Below, piece after piece: positions 48,765-60,544 of a stretch of DNA of 64,000 bases (positions are counted from its first letter, which is position 1; each line of letters starts with the position of its first letter). The translations under genes were made by a program, and so were the position numbers. The stretch is taken from the NCBI GenBank assembly GCA_001692895.1, contig KV748183.1, positions 2,232,001 to 2,296,000 of the forward strand, read 5' to 3'. The notes beneath the pieces are model-generated. The model was not told the origin of the DNA, did no database searches, and saw only the letters and a program-made list of their open reading frames with translations. The stretch is from Cenococcum geophilum 1.58. Taxonomy: Eukaryota; Ascomycota; Dothideomycetes; Gloniales; Gloniaceae.

Positions 48765-49188
48765 TATAACAAAACCTTGTAATAAGTACTATAATAGGCT
48801 TATTAATAGGCTAGGTATATAGGTAATGCAAATTAAAGTTAATAACGTAATAATAACTAGTAGAGTAGTTGCCTAATAGATTAACTCTAATTATATTCTA
48901 AGAATTACTATAAGAAAGGAACTATCTAGGTAGGGATTAAGGGTCCTTAAATACACAACCGTACTCCTATAAAATCCTCCTTATATATAATATACATATA
49001 CTCTATCTACTCTATTGCAGATTATATAGATTTTATAAATTATATAGATCACATTATATAACCTTAGTTATTATTCCTCGTTATATAGTTCTATCGGCTC
49101 CATTCTAAACCGTATTTAAATTAACTAACTAGCTTCTTCTAACTCTTCTCTAAGTAGTTATAATATTGTACTTAAAGCGTCCGTAACA
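48765..49188 (-). repeat. LTR of Gypsy element D (5' end of the element)
   Basis: 424 bases from TATAACAAAACC to GTCCGTAACA. It is longer than its partner mainly through a short local duplication of ATTATATAGAT-like sequence near 49020-49050. Confidence 0.9.
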
Positions 49189-50399
49189 TTGCTTCTTAAT
49201 TCTTATACTACTCTATATTTAGATCTTTAAACTATACTTCTTAAATCCTCCTAGTTTAATCACTTTTCGGTAACTTGTACTTTTAAGTTACTATAATCCT
49301 AGGGTAATTATATCTAATTAATCTATTACTATCCCTACGTAGCATTACTCCTAATAGTTTTTTATTATTTTATAATTTAGCTTTTTTACTTAATATATTA
49401 GCTCTTATATTCTCTATTCCTTTAATATCCTAAATCTTAAAATAGTATTCTGCAAGCATTTCTGCCTATCTAACTTATCTTTAATTAAGTTCTTTTATTA
49501 TTAGGAACCCTATTAAGTTCTTATAATCTATCTTAACTATAAATAGTTTCTCTATACCTTATAAGAATGCTCTCTATTTCTTAAGTACTATAATTATACT
49601 TAATAACTCCTTATTATAGATGTTATAGTTTAGTTCTAATAGTATTATCTTTTAACTATAGTATGCCACTAGATACTATATATCCCTATATTTTTATAGT
49701 AAGTATACTCTTAGTATAAAGTCTAATATATATATTTCTATAACCGTCTTTAATCCTAGTTAATAGATTTTAAGAATTAGCTCCTAGGTAAATAATTCTT
49801 TAAGTTCCTTAAATAACTTTTTTTATTTTTCTTTCTATATCTATAGTTCCTTTTTCTTTATAAGCCTAGTAAACGGTTTAATATTCTTTAACTACTATAC
49901 TATAAACCTTTTATAGTGGTTGCAACCCCCTAAAAATAACCTTAACTACGTTATATTCTCTAGTTCTTACTAACTTACTATAGCTTTAATCTTCTTTAGG
50001 TCCATATTAATATAACCTAGCTTAATAATAAGCCTAATGGAATTGGTCTTCCTTATAAAGGACTTGTATTTCTTAATTGCTATTAATATCTATTCCTCTT
50101 ATAGTCTCTTTAAGACCTATTTAATGTACTCCCTATCCTCTTCCCTAGTTATTAAGTAGATAATATTATTATTAAGGTATACCATAATAAACTTATTAAG
50201 GTATTCTCCTAATACACTATTAATTCGCTTTTAGAACGTTATTAGTACATTTATAGGCCTAAATTATATAACTAATAGCTTATATAGTCCTTCCTTTAAC
50301 CTAAAGGCTGCTTTCTATTTATTATCTTCCTTAATTCTAATCTAATAGTATACCTATTTTAGATTTATCTTTGTAAAGATTTACGCATTGCTAATCCTA

Positions 50400-50590
50400 T
50401 GTTATGGAACGAGGGCAGTGGCTACAGAGCGTATGTATTCGAGGAGTTTACAAAATATTACGCGATCGATCGTAAGGGTTGAGGGCGTAAGGAGGTAATA
50501 TCTACGCGTAGCTGACATAAGCTGTACGCGAGGTATACGCGAAAGCACAGGGCTCTCCTATAAAGGCCCCTGTGGTGGGGTTTTATAACA
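50400..50590 (-). repeat. 3' LTR of element C
   Basis: 191 bases from TGTTATGGAACGAG to GGGGTTTTATAACA. It is the better-preserved partner of the lone LTR at 2240-2432. Confidence 0.85.
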
Positions 50591-51953
50591 CTATCCCTCC
50601 TCCTATAAAGGCGGAGCTTTAGCGACGCTGTGGTTACTATATATATATAGAAGGGACACTTAAGGTATAGAAAAGAAGAAAGGGGGGTATTACTAAAGGT
50701 TTAAAACAACGTTATATAATAAGGCTTAGTATTTAAGAATCCAACTAATTAGATAACTTTAACCGCCGGTTAAAGTTCCTAGATATCTTAACAATATTCT
50801 AGTTATATAATCGCACTTTACCGCAATTTAATAGCAATTTACCCTTACGTGGTAATATATAACGGTTTAACTCTATAAGGGCTCCTATAGAGGATTAGGT
50901 ATAAAATCTCTACTTAGGCCTAGTTTCTATAGGTTCGCGTAGTAAAAGTTGCTAATTAAATCCTTTACATTTTTAAAGTCTTCCTATAGTTGCTATTCTG
51001 GCTAATCTATATTAAATCCTATATATATAGCTCTATAGTAGAGCCGTTATCCTCTATCTTTGCCAAAGTATTTAGAGTTAATAATTCGTTTAACGGTCTA
51101 CTTCTTATAGTTTTTATCTTTATTCTTATCTCGGATTAGTACTAGTAGGGGTTTAGGCTATATCTACCCTAGTAAGGGGTTAGGCTAATAAAGGTGTAGT
51201 AGCCATAGGTAAAATACGGGCTATATCCTATAGGTGGCTAGGGTAGGTAAAAGTTCTAGCTTATATGCGGCTCCCTTATTAATAACTTATTTAATTAAAT
51301 AAGGGCTAAGGTTCTTATAATTAAGTGACTTTATAGGCCTTAATATAGAGATATTATATATATCTAGCTATACCTAGTTGCTAACACGTATCTCCGGTGG
51401 TGGTGTTCTATAATAGTTAGTAAAGTAAGCCTACTTTGCTTAAGCCTAGGCCATTTCTCCCTTATAGTAGTCGAGTAGATTTTTTATACGGTCTATATAC
51501 TAGTTAGTAAGTAGTATCTTAAGGCGTTTCTATATAGCAGTTTTTTATTAATAGGTTCTAGTAGATTTATGCCGGATTAGGGGTAATAACCCTTATTCGC
51601 GAAGAATGGGGTAAGTCCTATAGTAGTTAAGACGTAGTTATTTACTACGAATTTACTTAGTAGGAGGCAATTTACCTAGTTATCTTAACTATAGGCAACT
51701 ACCTATTATAGGTACGCTTTTATACTAGTATTAGCGTTTTCCGGTTACCTAGTAGTTTTATAGTAAAAGAATATAGATATCTTAATAGAGATATCTTAAT
51801 AGAGATGCTAAGGCGTTAGTAGATTCGTCTTTATATATTAGAGTTAAATTATATACCTTAATCAGACGTAATTAAGTTAGGTAACCTATATAGTTAGTAA
51901 ACTTTATAAAGGAAGGCGTTAGTAATATCGCTAACGGCTACGCCTTCGGTTAG
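50400..51953 (-). mobile_element. Truncated Gypsy element C, minus strand
   Basis: It begins with its 3' LTR (50400-50590). A purine tract GGAGGAGGGATAG (minus strand) adjoins the LTR. Inside are a GGAACTTTAACCGGCGGTTAAAG hairpin segment (about 50757-50779 on the plus strand) shared with the 3' end of element A, and pol-like sequence up to 51953, where element G cuts it. Its left edge lies in the reverse-transcriptase region of element F. It is broken and incomplete in this window. Confidence 0.7.
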
Positions 51954-52378
51954 TGTAACGGAACCTTATAGCAAGAACTACGATGGGCTTGTTATTGGGC
52001 TAGGTGTGTAGGAAATGCAAGTATAAAAGTTAACAACGTAATAATAACTGGTAGAGTTGTTGCCTAACAGATTAACTTTAATTGTATTCTAAGAATTACT
52101 ACAAGGAAGGAACTATCTAGGTAGGGACTAAGGGTCCTTAAATACACAACCGTACTCCTATAAAATCCTTCTTATATATAATATACGTCTTATACATAAG
52201 GTACGTAAGTTCCTTTTGTTTCTCTTGTTTAATACGTAGCACGTTATATAACCTTAGTTACTATTCCTCGTTATATAGTTCTATCGGCTCCATCCTAGAC
52301 CGTACCTATATTAACTAACTAGCTTCTTCCGTCTCTTCTCTAAGTAGTTATAATATTATACTTAAAACGTTCATAACA
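51954..52378 (-). repeat. 3' LTR of element G
   Basis: 425 bases from TGTAACGGAACC to GTTCATAACA. It is the least RIP-altered of the four related LTRs: its TG...CA ends are intact. Confidence 0.88.
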
Positions 52379-53779
52379 CTATCTCCCTCCTCTTTATCTT
52401 TGTCCTTAAAGATTTAAAATATCTCTAAGTTATTTACTAGAGGTGTAATATCCGTCTAATTAATTTAGTTAATATTATTGCTTATTATACATAAAGTAAT
52501 TTCTTCTTTATACGCCTAACGTTATGCTTGCACTATTACTATAATATTATCTCTTAGTAAGATTATACTATCTCCATATTCTTGTTATTTGAAAGAGGGG
52601 TTAGTTTATATTATATTGGTAAACCTATCTTTACGACAACCGTTCTCTTGCTCGGAGTGTACTAAAGTAAATATTTATTTATTTTATAATGTTCGCTCTA
52701 CTTTTAATACTAAATATACGCGACCTATTACTTTTAATAGTTGTCTGGTTCCCTAATTAATTTGTTTTAGGGTCTTATATTTAATCTGCTACTACGCGGC
52801 TAGATAGTAAACTGTCGTAAGCCCTTACGGAGTTAGAATGTTCCTATAACGCGGAATAGAAGGCTCTAGATACTTAAATCGCGGCGTCTACTTATCTGCT
52901 TCGTCTTAAGAAGGTTCGTAAAAAGGTTTGTTTTAAGAAGTGGAAACTTATAAAATAAGGCTTATAGGAACTGGGTGATAAAAGAACGGATTCTCCTCTA
53001 ATAGAGAAGGAAATAGATTTAAGTAATTCGGCAACTGCTCTTCTTAGGTCCCCCTTAGGTAACTCATTCTTTAGTAATTTTTCTTTATTAATACTGCCTA
53101 ACTTAATCTCTTCTGATACTCCTATACCTTTCCTATAGCGTTTTTTAAATTCTCTAGTAGCTCCTAGGTAGTCTTAGTATAGCCTATCTACTTAACCTCG
53201 TACTATATTTTGTTATTAATGTCCTTATAATTAACAATCTTTAAAACTTGCTATTTGTCTTCTTCTTATCCTCTATACGTGTCTACTTTATAAACTAGTA
53301 GCTTAACATTCCTATATACTGGCTTTAGCATCGCAATATGCTATATAGGGTAGATCTTTATTTTGGCTAGTAGGTTTAACTTAAACGTAACTAGTAAAAT
53401 CCCTTTATATAATTTTAAAAGGTCCTAGTCTAATATAGTCCAACTTCTTGCTTTAGTCGTTAACTCTTAAAAATTTTTGTATAGTAGCTATACTTTATCT
53501 CCCTCCTTAAGATCTGGTCCCTTAGATTTTTTAGCATTATAGTACTTTATTCTCTCTTATACTTTCTTTACTAATTCTATAAGGTCATATAAAGATTTAA
53601 TTAAATCCTTTATTCTCTCTTTAGCTATACTACTTATTTTCTTTACTTGATTATAGAATAACGATATTTTCTTAGCTTATATCTGTAATGTTGCCTTAAA
53701 TGGTAACTTGCCCTATTCCTTCCTTAAGGTGTTATAATGATAATAAACTATATAACTGTAATAGTAATACCCAATATAC

Positions 53780-56700
53780 TATATATAATTGAAAAGAATG
53801 CATATTAATACAGGATTTAATCTTTTATAGCAATCTGGTTGTAATATACGACGTTACCTTCTCATAATCACTAAAGTAGAGATGATATAAATAGAACTAT
53901 AGATAATATAATTTTATATTATAAACTATTTATAATATGACTTCTGAACAGGGTATAACGTAATACTAGATGGAATAGCCATATTTCTATAGTAGATATA
54001 ATGACGTAGATAATAAATCCGCTTAGAATATACATGCTATGGCGATATAATATGATCTATCAATACAATAATGTAAGGCTGATAATGGTGTCCTCAAATG
54101 CGCATCGCTAACTACAATATACCAATAAAGAGGAGTATAAACCTTCGGTGATACTCCATAAGAACATATTTCTCAATGTAGAATACTAACAGTGTGCTGT
54201 AATAAATAATCGAATGACGATCGATGTATAAATGTAATCGAAGAACCATAGTAAATGTATGGTAACCGCCCAACCCAATAATACTCTAGGTTCCTTAATG
54301 AAAGGAACAACTTCTAGATATAAATAGGCATTAACATACCACTTCTAGCGATATCCTAAACTATGAGATATTGTCTGTTTTACGCTAATTTCGTCGGGTC
54401 TAGTACTAAGGATATACAATGACTGAGTTTCAGATATACCGCTACTTCATAGCTCTCGAACTTGTTCACTAGCGCCTAATGTACCATGTACCATAGCATA
54501 TACACCGGGAGGACTTCAAGACGTAGCTAATTATCTTGGAGCTACTCATTGAAGTCATCTATTCTCACATTTAACTCCAGCTCAGGTTGACTACAGATAA
54601 TGTCCGTCTAATATAGGTAACAACACGACTTGCTCAAGAAGTCTTTTGGTAGAACGCTTCTATGCGATCTTCTCGCTACTGGATATCTTACCAGTATAAG
54701 GATCCAAATGGATAATTTTGTCAGTCTGCTGCGTAATAGAGCTATCCCGAGCTCTTAATAATAGCCAATACTCTATATCTCTCATACTAAACACTTGTGT
54801 TTTAGAATCTTCTGTCCGCTGGTTTTGCTACAGGCTGTAAAGGACAATCAGGCGTAAAATAGATCTATGATCATCTTCTTTACTTATATCGGGGAAATAA
54901 TATTCCTCTAACTATACAATATAAGAACCTACAATAAGGACGTATCCGTAATAAGCCTACTCTTTGTATTTTAACCTCAGTTTATACGCTTCAAACGGCT
55001 ATGACATCAATGTAATATAAAGACGATTCATATGAGCGCGCGCTCTCTCGGCTCGTCGCTCACGGAATGAGGTAGATCTCCCTTCACGGTATATATGTCC
55101 GCTTCTAGCTATTAATGATATAATTCGCTTCGACAGCTTAACGGCTATACTCTACAGAGTCTATCGCTTGCTTATTCTCGCGCTCTCCGCTGTCCTCGCC
55201 GAGATCTCTGGTGCTATGTGTTGGCAGACGAATGAAGAGACCTATGCAGGAAGCAACCTATCGTCTGCTGCGAATTTACCTGATGCCCATCGGAATGGAC
55301 TGTTAGCATCGCGCGTCAGCATATTCGATTGGAGAGGCTAATTCTGAACAGTTATGGATCGCAATATAGGGATGATAGGCGTTAATACGCTCAGATATAG
55401 AGACTTCAATCAGTCCATATAAAGTTACTAAAATTAGAATGTATACCTCTTGTTATCTGTGTCTAACTGCGTAATTGCCTCTTAGAACGAGATTTTCAGA
55501 TGTATCAGGTGGAGCATAGACGCAGCGCTATGACGAACGTGGGGCTGTAAGATGCTTCTGTCTAGGCTGAGTCATGCGATGAGAGCATGTCAGTAGACAT
55601 GATATCAGTCTAGCAGGTACAGTCATGCTATATAAAAGAGTGGGTTATATAAAGCTGTAAGGAGTGTCTACGATGCTAAACTTTTCAATAAGAGTTGGTA
55701 GAGAATCTGTGGAGATGGTTTGTTTTTAAAGTTATTCAGTTGCTTGTAGGTCGAAGAATTGATTTAGATAGAGAGGAGATGGCATATCGGGTATCTAAAA
55801 GGTGTCGGAGCGCTTGATACCTCTTGTGGTATATTATCTTATTCAGTGACAGATTAAGCATTAGTATGTTAAGTTTTTCACGGACGACTCGGTCCACGTG
55901 AGTCGATCGTTTAAGGGCATTATATATGATTTCAAACGCGTTTAATTATTAACCCCTTTTTTATTACCCCTGGAATATATGACGCAATAAATTGGCGGAT
56001 CATTATATTTTTGCCCAGCAGGCTATAGTAGTAATTTAGTTAATGCTTTCTATACTTCTACTCTATAACACTCCCTTATAAGAGATAGTGATTAGCGCAA
56101 CATTATCTACGCGTCATTTAAATGGGCAGTATTAGCTCTTACCATAGGGTTCAGCGTAGAGACTAGAATATCTGACTTCTTACTCCCTTCTAATACATAT
56201 ATAGAAGTAACGCCCGATAAGTTAGTAAGTAGCTAATATGCGAGATTCATAAAAGATCATATATATGAATCCTCTCTTTATTTAAATTGGTCAGATCACT
56301 TATGAGAATTAGCTTAAAGTAGAGTATAGAGTAGTACTAATTTAAAAGCCTCTACTTTAACTAGTAATATGACTAAATATTAATCCTATAAGGGTTAGAA
56401 TGATAATGGGAGGGGATAAAGATATTAGGCTACTATACAAACAAATATTATGATACGTGTTAACGTGATATAAGCGGATACGCCTATATAGTAGGGACAG
56501 ATCATTCTGTTAGTAACTATGGTCTCACTTTTTCAATATAGAATGTATAGCAGTACGATTCATATTTAGAGGAAGGACGGTGCTTTACTAGTTTATCGTT
56601 TTATATATTCTTATTTTTATTAAACTAAGTAGCGCTAGAAAAGGATAAAGATCTAGTTTACTATCACTATACGTGCTTATGCGCGCTGTTAAGCCTAGAG

Positions 56701-56859
56701 CTTCATTACTATAATATTCATTAGGAGTGTGGGCTACTAGTTTATAATATATTGGGCTTATGACACGAATTAAATTAGGAGGTATTATGCAGTAAGTAAT
56801 TCAATAAATTGTAGTAATTTAAAGTAGTGATCTATACTATATAAGGAACATATATATAT
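53780..56859. other. Unassigned, compositionally different segment inside element G
   Basis: Gypsy homology fades here through rising numbers of small insertions and deletions. The middle (about 54000-55930) has more CpG and fewer TA steps than the surroundings. It includes a GAGCGCGCGCTC palindrome (55034-55045), a short hairpin CGACTC...GAGTCG with CACGTG in its loop (about 55888-55908) and one protein-like minus-strand stretch (about 54604-54832). No complete gene is visible. It may be a genuine insert or low-quality consensus. Confidence 0.35.
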
Positions 56860-58218
56860 AATCAAGAGGCTTAAGATCTCTATGTATAGTAGACGCTGGT
56901 CGGGTAGATAGGCTAGTTAACTAGAGGCTACAGCCTACTAGGTTAGGCTGACCAGAGAATTATTGTAAATAAATCATAGCATGTATAGGAAACGGTATTT
57001 AGGTGTGTCAGTCAAGATACTGTAGAAGTGAAGTTAATGGTCAGTATTATATATAAGATAAGAAAGCTATTTAGCTTACATAGAATGATACCTCCAGACA
57101 GAGGGACTATAAGAAGTTAACAGATTGCGAATTACTAAATCTATTTCCTTCTCTTATTAGAGGGAGAATCCGTTCTTTTATCACCAGTTCCTATAGCCTT
57201 TATTTTATAAGTTTCCCAAAACTTTCCCCTTAAAAAGAAACAAACCTTTTTACGAACCTTCTTAAGACGAAGCAGATAGTAGACGCGCGATTTTAAGTAT
57301 CTAGAGCCTTCTATTCCGCGTTATAGGGAAACATTTAACTCCGTAAGGGACTTACGACAGTTTACTATCAGCCGCGTGTAGCAGTTAAAATATAAGCCCC
57401 TAAAACAAATTAATTAGGAACCAGACAACTATTAAAAGTAATAGGTCGCGTATATTTAGGTATAAAGTAGAGCGAACATCTTAAAAATAAATAATTTTAC
57501 TTTAGTACACTCCGAGCAAGAGAACGGTTGTCGTAAAGATGGTTTACAATATAAATAAACTAACCCCTCTTTCAATACAAGATATGGAGGATAGTTAATC
57601 TTATAAGAGATAATATTTATAGTATAGTGCAAGCATAACGTTGGCGTATAAAAGAGAAATTCTTTATGTATAATAAGCAATAATATTACCTAAATTAATT
57701 AGACGGATATTACACCTCTAGTAATAACTTAGGATTTTTTAATCTTTAAGGACAAAGATAAAGAGAGGATGATAGTGTTATGAACGTTTTAGTATAATTA
57801 TTATATACTACTTAGAGAAGAGACGGAAGAAGCTAGTTAGTTAATATAGGTACGGTCTAGGATGGAGCCCGTAGACTATATAACGAGGAATAGTACTAGG
57901 TTATATAGACGTGCTAGTATTAAAACAAGAGAAACATCAAGGAACTTACTCCTTACTGTATAAGACGTCATATATTATAGAAGGATTTTATGGGGATACG
58001 GTTGTGTGATTTAAGGACCCTTGTCCCTACCTAGATAGTTCCTCCTTGTAGTAATTCTTAGAATACAATAAAGTTAATCTGTTAGGCACCAACTCTACGT
58101 ATATTTATTACGTTGTTAACTTTCTACTTGCATTTCCTACACACCTACTCTTAAAACTCACACGTCCTCATCGTAGAGTTATTTACAGGTATAGATAAGG
58201 CTTCCGTACACTAATCGA
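56860..58218 (+). repeat. Error-rich inverted copy of the 51949-53250 segment
   Basis: On the plus strand this matches the reverse complement of element G's 3' end, including the whole LTR (57776-58210). It continues into CTAATCGA, the complement of the element C flank that precedes the first LTR copy (TTCGGTTAG). Differences are mostly single-base insertions and deletions and grow toward the centre, unlike RIP transitions. The copy stops at the N gap. Confidence 0.75.
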
Positions 58219-58243
58219 NNNNNNNNNNNNNNNNNNNNNNNNN
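58219..58243. other. Assembly gap (25 N)
   Basis: A run of 25 undetermined bases follows the inverted copy directly. Confidence 1.
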
Positions 58244-60544
58244 ATAGACTTTTAGGTTCATATATTTACTATTTACTTATTATAGTATAACGATATTCTT
58301 AGCTTATATTTATAATTCTTAACTAAATAAGTTGTTAGTAAATAGATGCGCTAATTATATTCATTATACTTAAAGGTGATTAATTGATTATATAGCGGCT
58401 ATCTTAACTATCTAAAGTACAATAGAATATAATACAATATCAGGTATTGGTATAATGTTAATATCTTCAGGAGTTTAGAATAGTACTTAGCTAAATCTAT
58501 AAACGATATAAAGTATATGTTGTTTTAATATAAAGATGCCTTTTACATAAGCTAAAGTATAAGCCTATTAGAGAAGTATTAAAGGTATTATATAATTAAA
58601 GGCTTATAATTACTTATAAATATAGAAATCTCTTAGTTCTTTATTGTTTACTACTTTAATTTACTTATTATATTAGTTAAAGTAAAGCATTAAGATATTT
58701 AGCTTTTTATATAGAGCGCTTTATTTTAAAGAATAAGCAATACTTAAAATACCTCTATAGCTATACGCTTTAGCCTATCTTTACCCTAAAATAAGCGTAA
58801 TAATTTAATACTATATTCTAGGTTAGATTAATAGGCTTAAAAGTCAAAGTGACTTAGAACACTTATATAGTACGTTAAAGACTATTTAAGCTATATTCGC
58901 AACGGTTACCTTTTCTTCTAAATAGCTAGTAGTGGTGGTTTATTTAGCAATAATACTATCTAGCTATAGGGGAGTATGAGGTCTCGCCGCTACGCTATAG
59001 GAATTTAGCTATATTAGCATGGTTACCTTTTACTAAAAATATTAGCTAATAGCGTCCTATGTTAAGCATATATATCTAGCATAGGAGGCGGTATAAGGGT
59101 TTATCGTAAGTATATCGCAGAGCTATTTATAGCTAGGTTACGCGGTTACTTTTTGCCGAATAGCTAGCTGATAGTATTATTTAAGCAATATACCCGTCTA
59201 GCTATAGGGTGTAATGGGGTCTTACTATAGCACTTATAGGCCATTGAAGCTACGTTAATAGCGTCGCCTTTTCCGGATAAGCTAGCTAGTCAGCGTTTAG
59301 GTTAAGAATAACACTATCTAGCTATAAAAGGCGGTCGTAGGGTCTTGTCATATACGCTTATAGGCATTAACGATACGTTAACGCGGTCACCTACTTCTCT
59401 GCGTCAGATAGACTAATTTAAATCTTTCTATTTAGCGCTATAGTATTCATGTTGTAGATATTTAAATATATATCAAATGGAGAGTTGACGAGCTGATATT
59501 ATTCTATTACCTACCCATAGAACACTTCCTAGAATACTGTATAAATCTTAGATTGGTCTTATCTACTATATAGATAATTACGATGTTTATCTTAGTAGGC
59601 CACCCTCATAATAGTTTTAATAAACGACTTCCTAAACCTATATATCTTTTATAGTACTAGCAGAGATCTACTACCTAGCGCGAATATCTTCCTCAGCTCG
59701 TGAGCATTCGTCTTTCTCTAGAGTATGCGCCGTAATAGAATATATTAATCACCATCTTTATAAAAGGTTTAAATTAGTATCTATCTATAGGCAGATACGA
59801 TCTATATTGAGCCGATTATAATCTTGTCCGCGCTCTTAGAGATTCTTTAATATAATATACACTTTGTAAACCTGAATAATATATACACAATGTCATACGT
59901 ACTATAGTAGACTATAGTCGTATAGTAACCTCACTATAGTGCTATATATTCATCTTAGTAGTTCTTATGTATTAAAATAGGTATATAGTGCCTTCTATAT
60001 ATAGTGCTTACTATTGACCTTATTATAGGTTATTGCTGAGGTCATCGATCACTATATGTACTAGATAAGTTCACTCTTATATATAATTTTATTCGTGGTA
60101 TCTTTCGTTATAGATTCGTTAACTCTAAATAGTAATATAACTCTCACTAGAGTGCTTAATATATTCGGAGATATTATATAAAGCTGATCTAAAGAAGCAG
60201 CTTGTAGACGCTGTTAGGGAGATATAAAGCTTATCTAAATACTATTACCAGTAAAGATACATATACGCGCTCATTTTATGATAATATAAATTATCCTATA
60301 CTAACGGCTCTAGAATATGAACCGTATCAAGAATTTACGGATATAAGATTCTTCACTTACCAGAAGACTGAAAGTCATAAAGACCCATTACACATATTAT
60401 TAATTATCCGTTAAAAGGTATCACTTCTTATACGAAGATAACTATAATAAACTTAGCTACTGCTTATAGAATATACCATACATTATAGTATACATCTTTA
60501 ACTTACTTAAGTTTTATATATATCCGCGATTACCTATCCGCCTT
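58244..60544 (-). other. Error-rich, partly Gypsy-like stretch after the gap
   Basis: Sequence at 58252-58320 matches element G near 53622-53690, so the element restarts at a point already covered before the gap. Another weak match to the D family lies near 59515-59560. The remainder is longer than D's equivalent (about 2.2 kb against 0.7 kb) and includes a tandem array at 58905-59385. No gene is seen. Confidence 0.5.
58905..59385. repeat. Tandem array, about 120-bp unit x 4, degenerate
   Basis: Units begin near 58905, 59022, 59145 and 59263 (117-123 bp). Each starts with a GTTACCTTTT-like word, has an AATAGCTAGCTGATAG-like core and TATCTAGCTATAGG in the middle, and ends GCTACGTTAACGCG-like. 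Copies differ by both substitutions and small gaps. A fifth start lies at 59386. Confidence 0.7.

Larger units (their letters stand above)
41385..49188 (-). mobile_element. Gypsy element D, minus strand, full length, broken
   Basis: The 7804-bp element has LTRs at 41385-41790 and 48765-49188 and a perfect 5-bp target duplication TTGCT (41380-41384 and 49189-49193). The purine tract GAGGAGGGAGATAG (minus strand) adjoins the left LTR. Minus-strand reading gives, from right to left, gag (about 47000-48720), protease, reverse transcriptase (about 44650-45250, with the YxDD-box region near 44830), RNase H, integrase and a 3' pol extension. It interrupts the related element F. It is RIP-mutated with a great many breaks. 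F, D and G are copies of related families. Confidence 0.88.
33339..50399 (-). mobile_element. Old Gypsy element F, minus strand, split by insertions and cut short
   Basis: Three pieces belong to one older copy related to D and G: 33339-33495, 39493-41384 and 49189-50399. Their homology continues across the insertion points of E (33496-39492) and D (41385-49188), as comparison with the uninterrupted D copy shows. The pieces cover the 3' end of pol through RNase H into reverse transcriptase. At 50399 it meets the LTR of element C, which appears to be inserted in its reverse-transcriptase region; the remainder should lie to the right, beyond the window. It is badly broken. Confidence 0.7.

Noticed and set aside
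55034-55045. GAGCGCGCGCTC palindrome as the exact centre of the large inverted repeat
   Set aside because: It lies near the expected midpoint, but the bases on either side do not pair, so it is not shown to be the hairpin apex.
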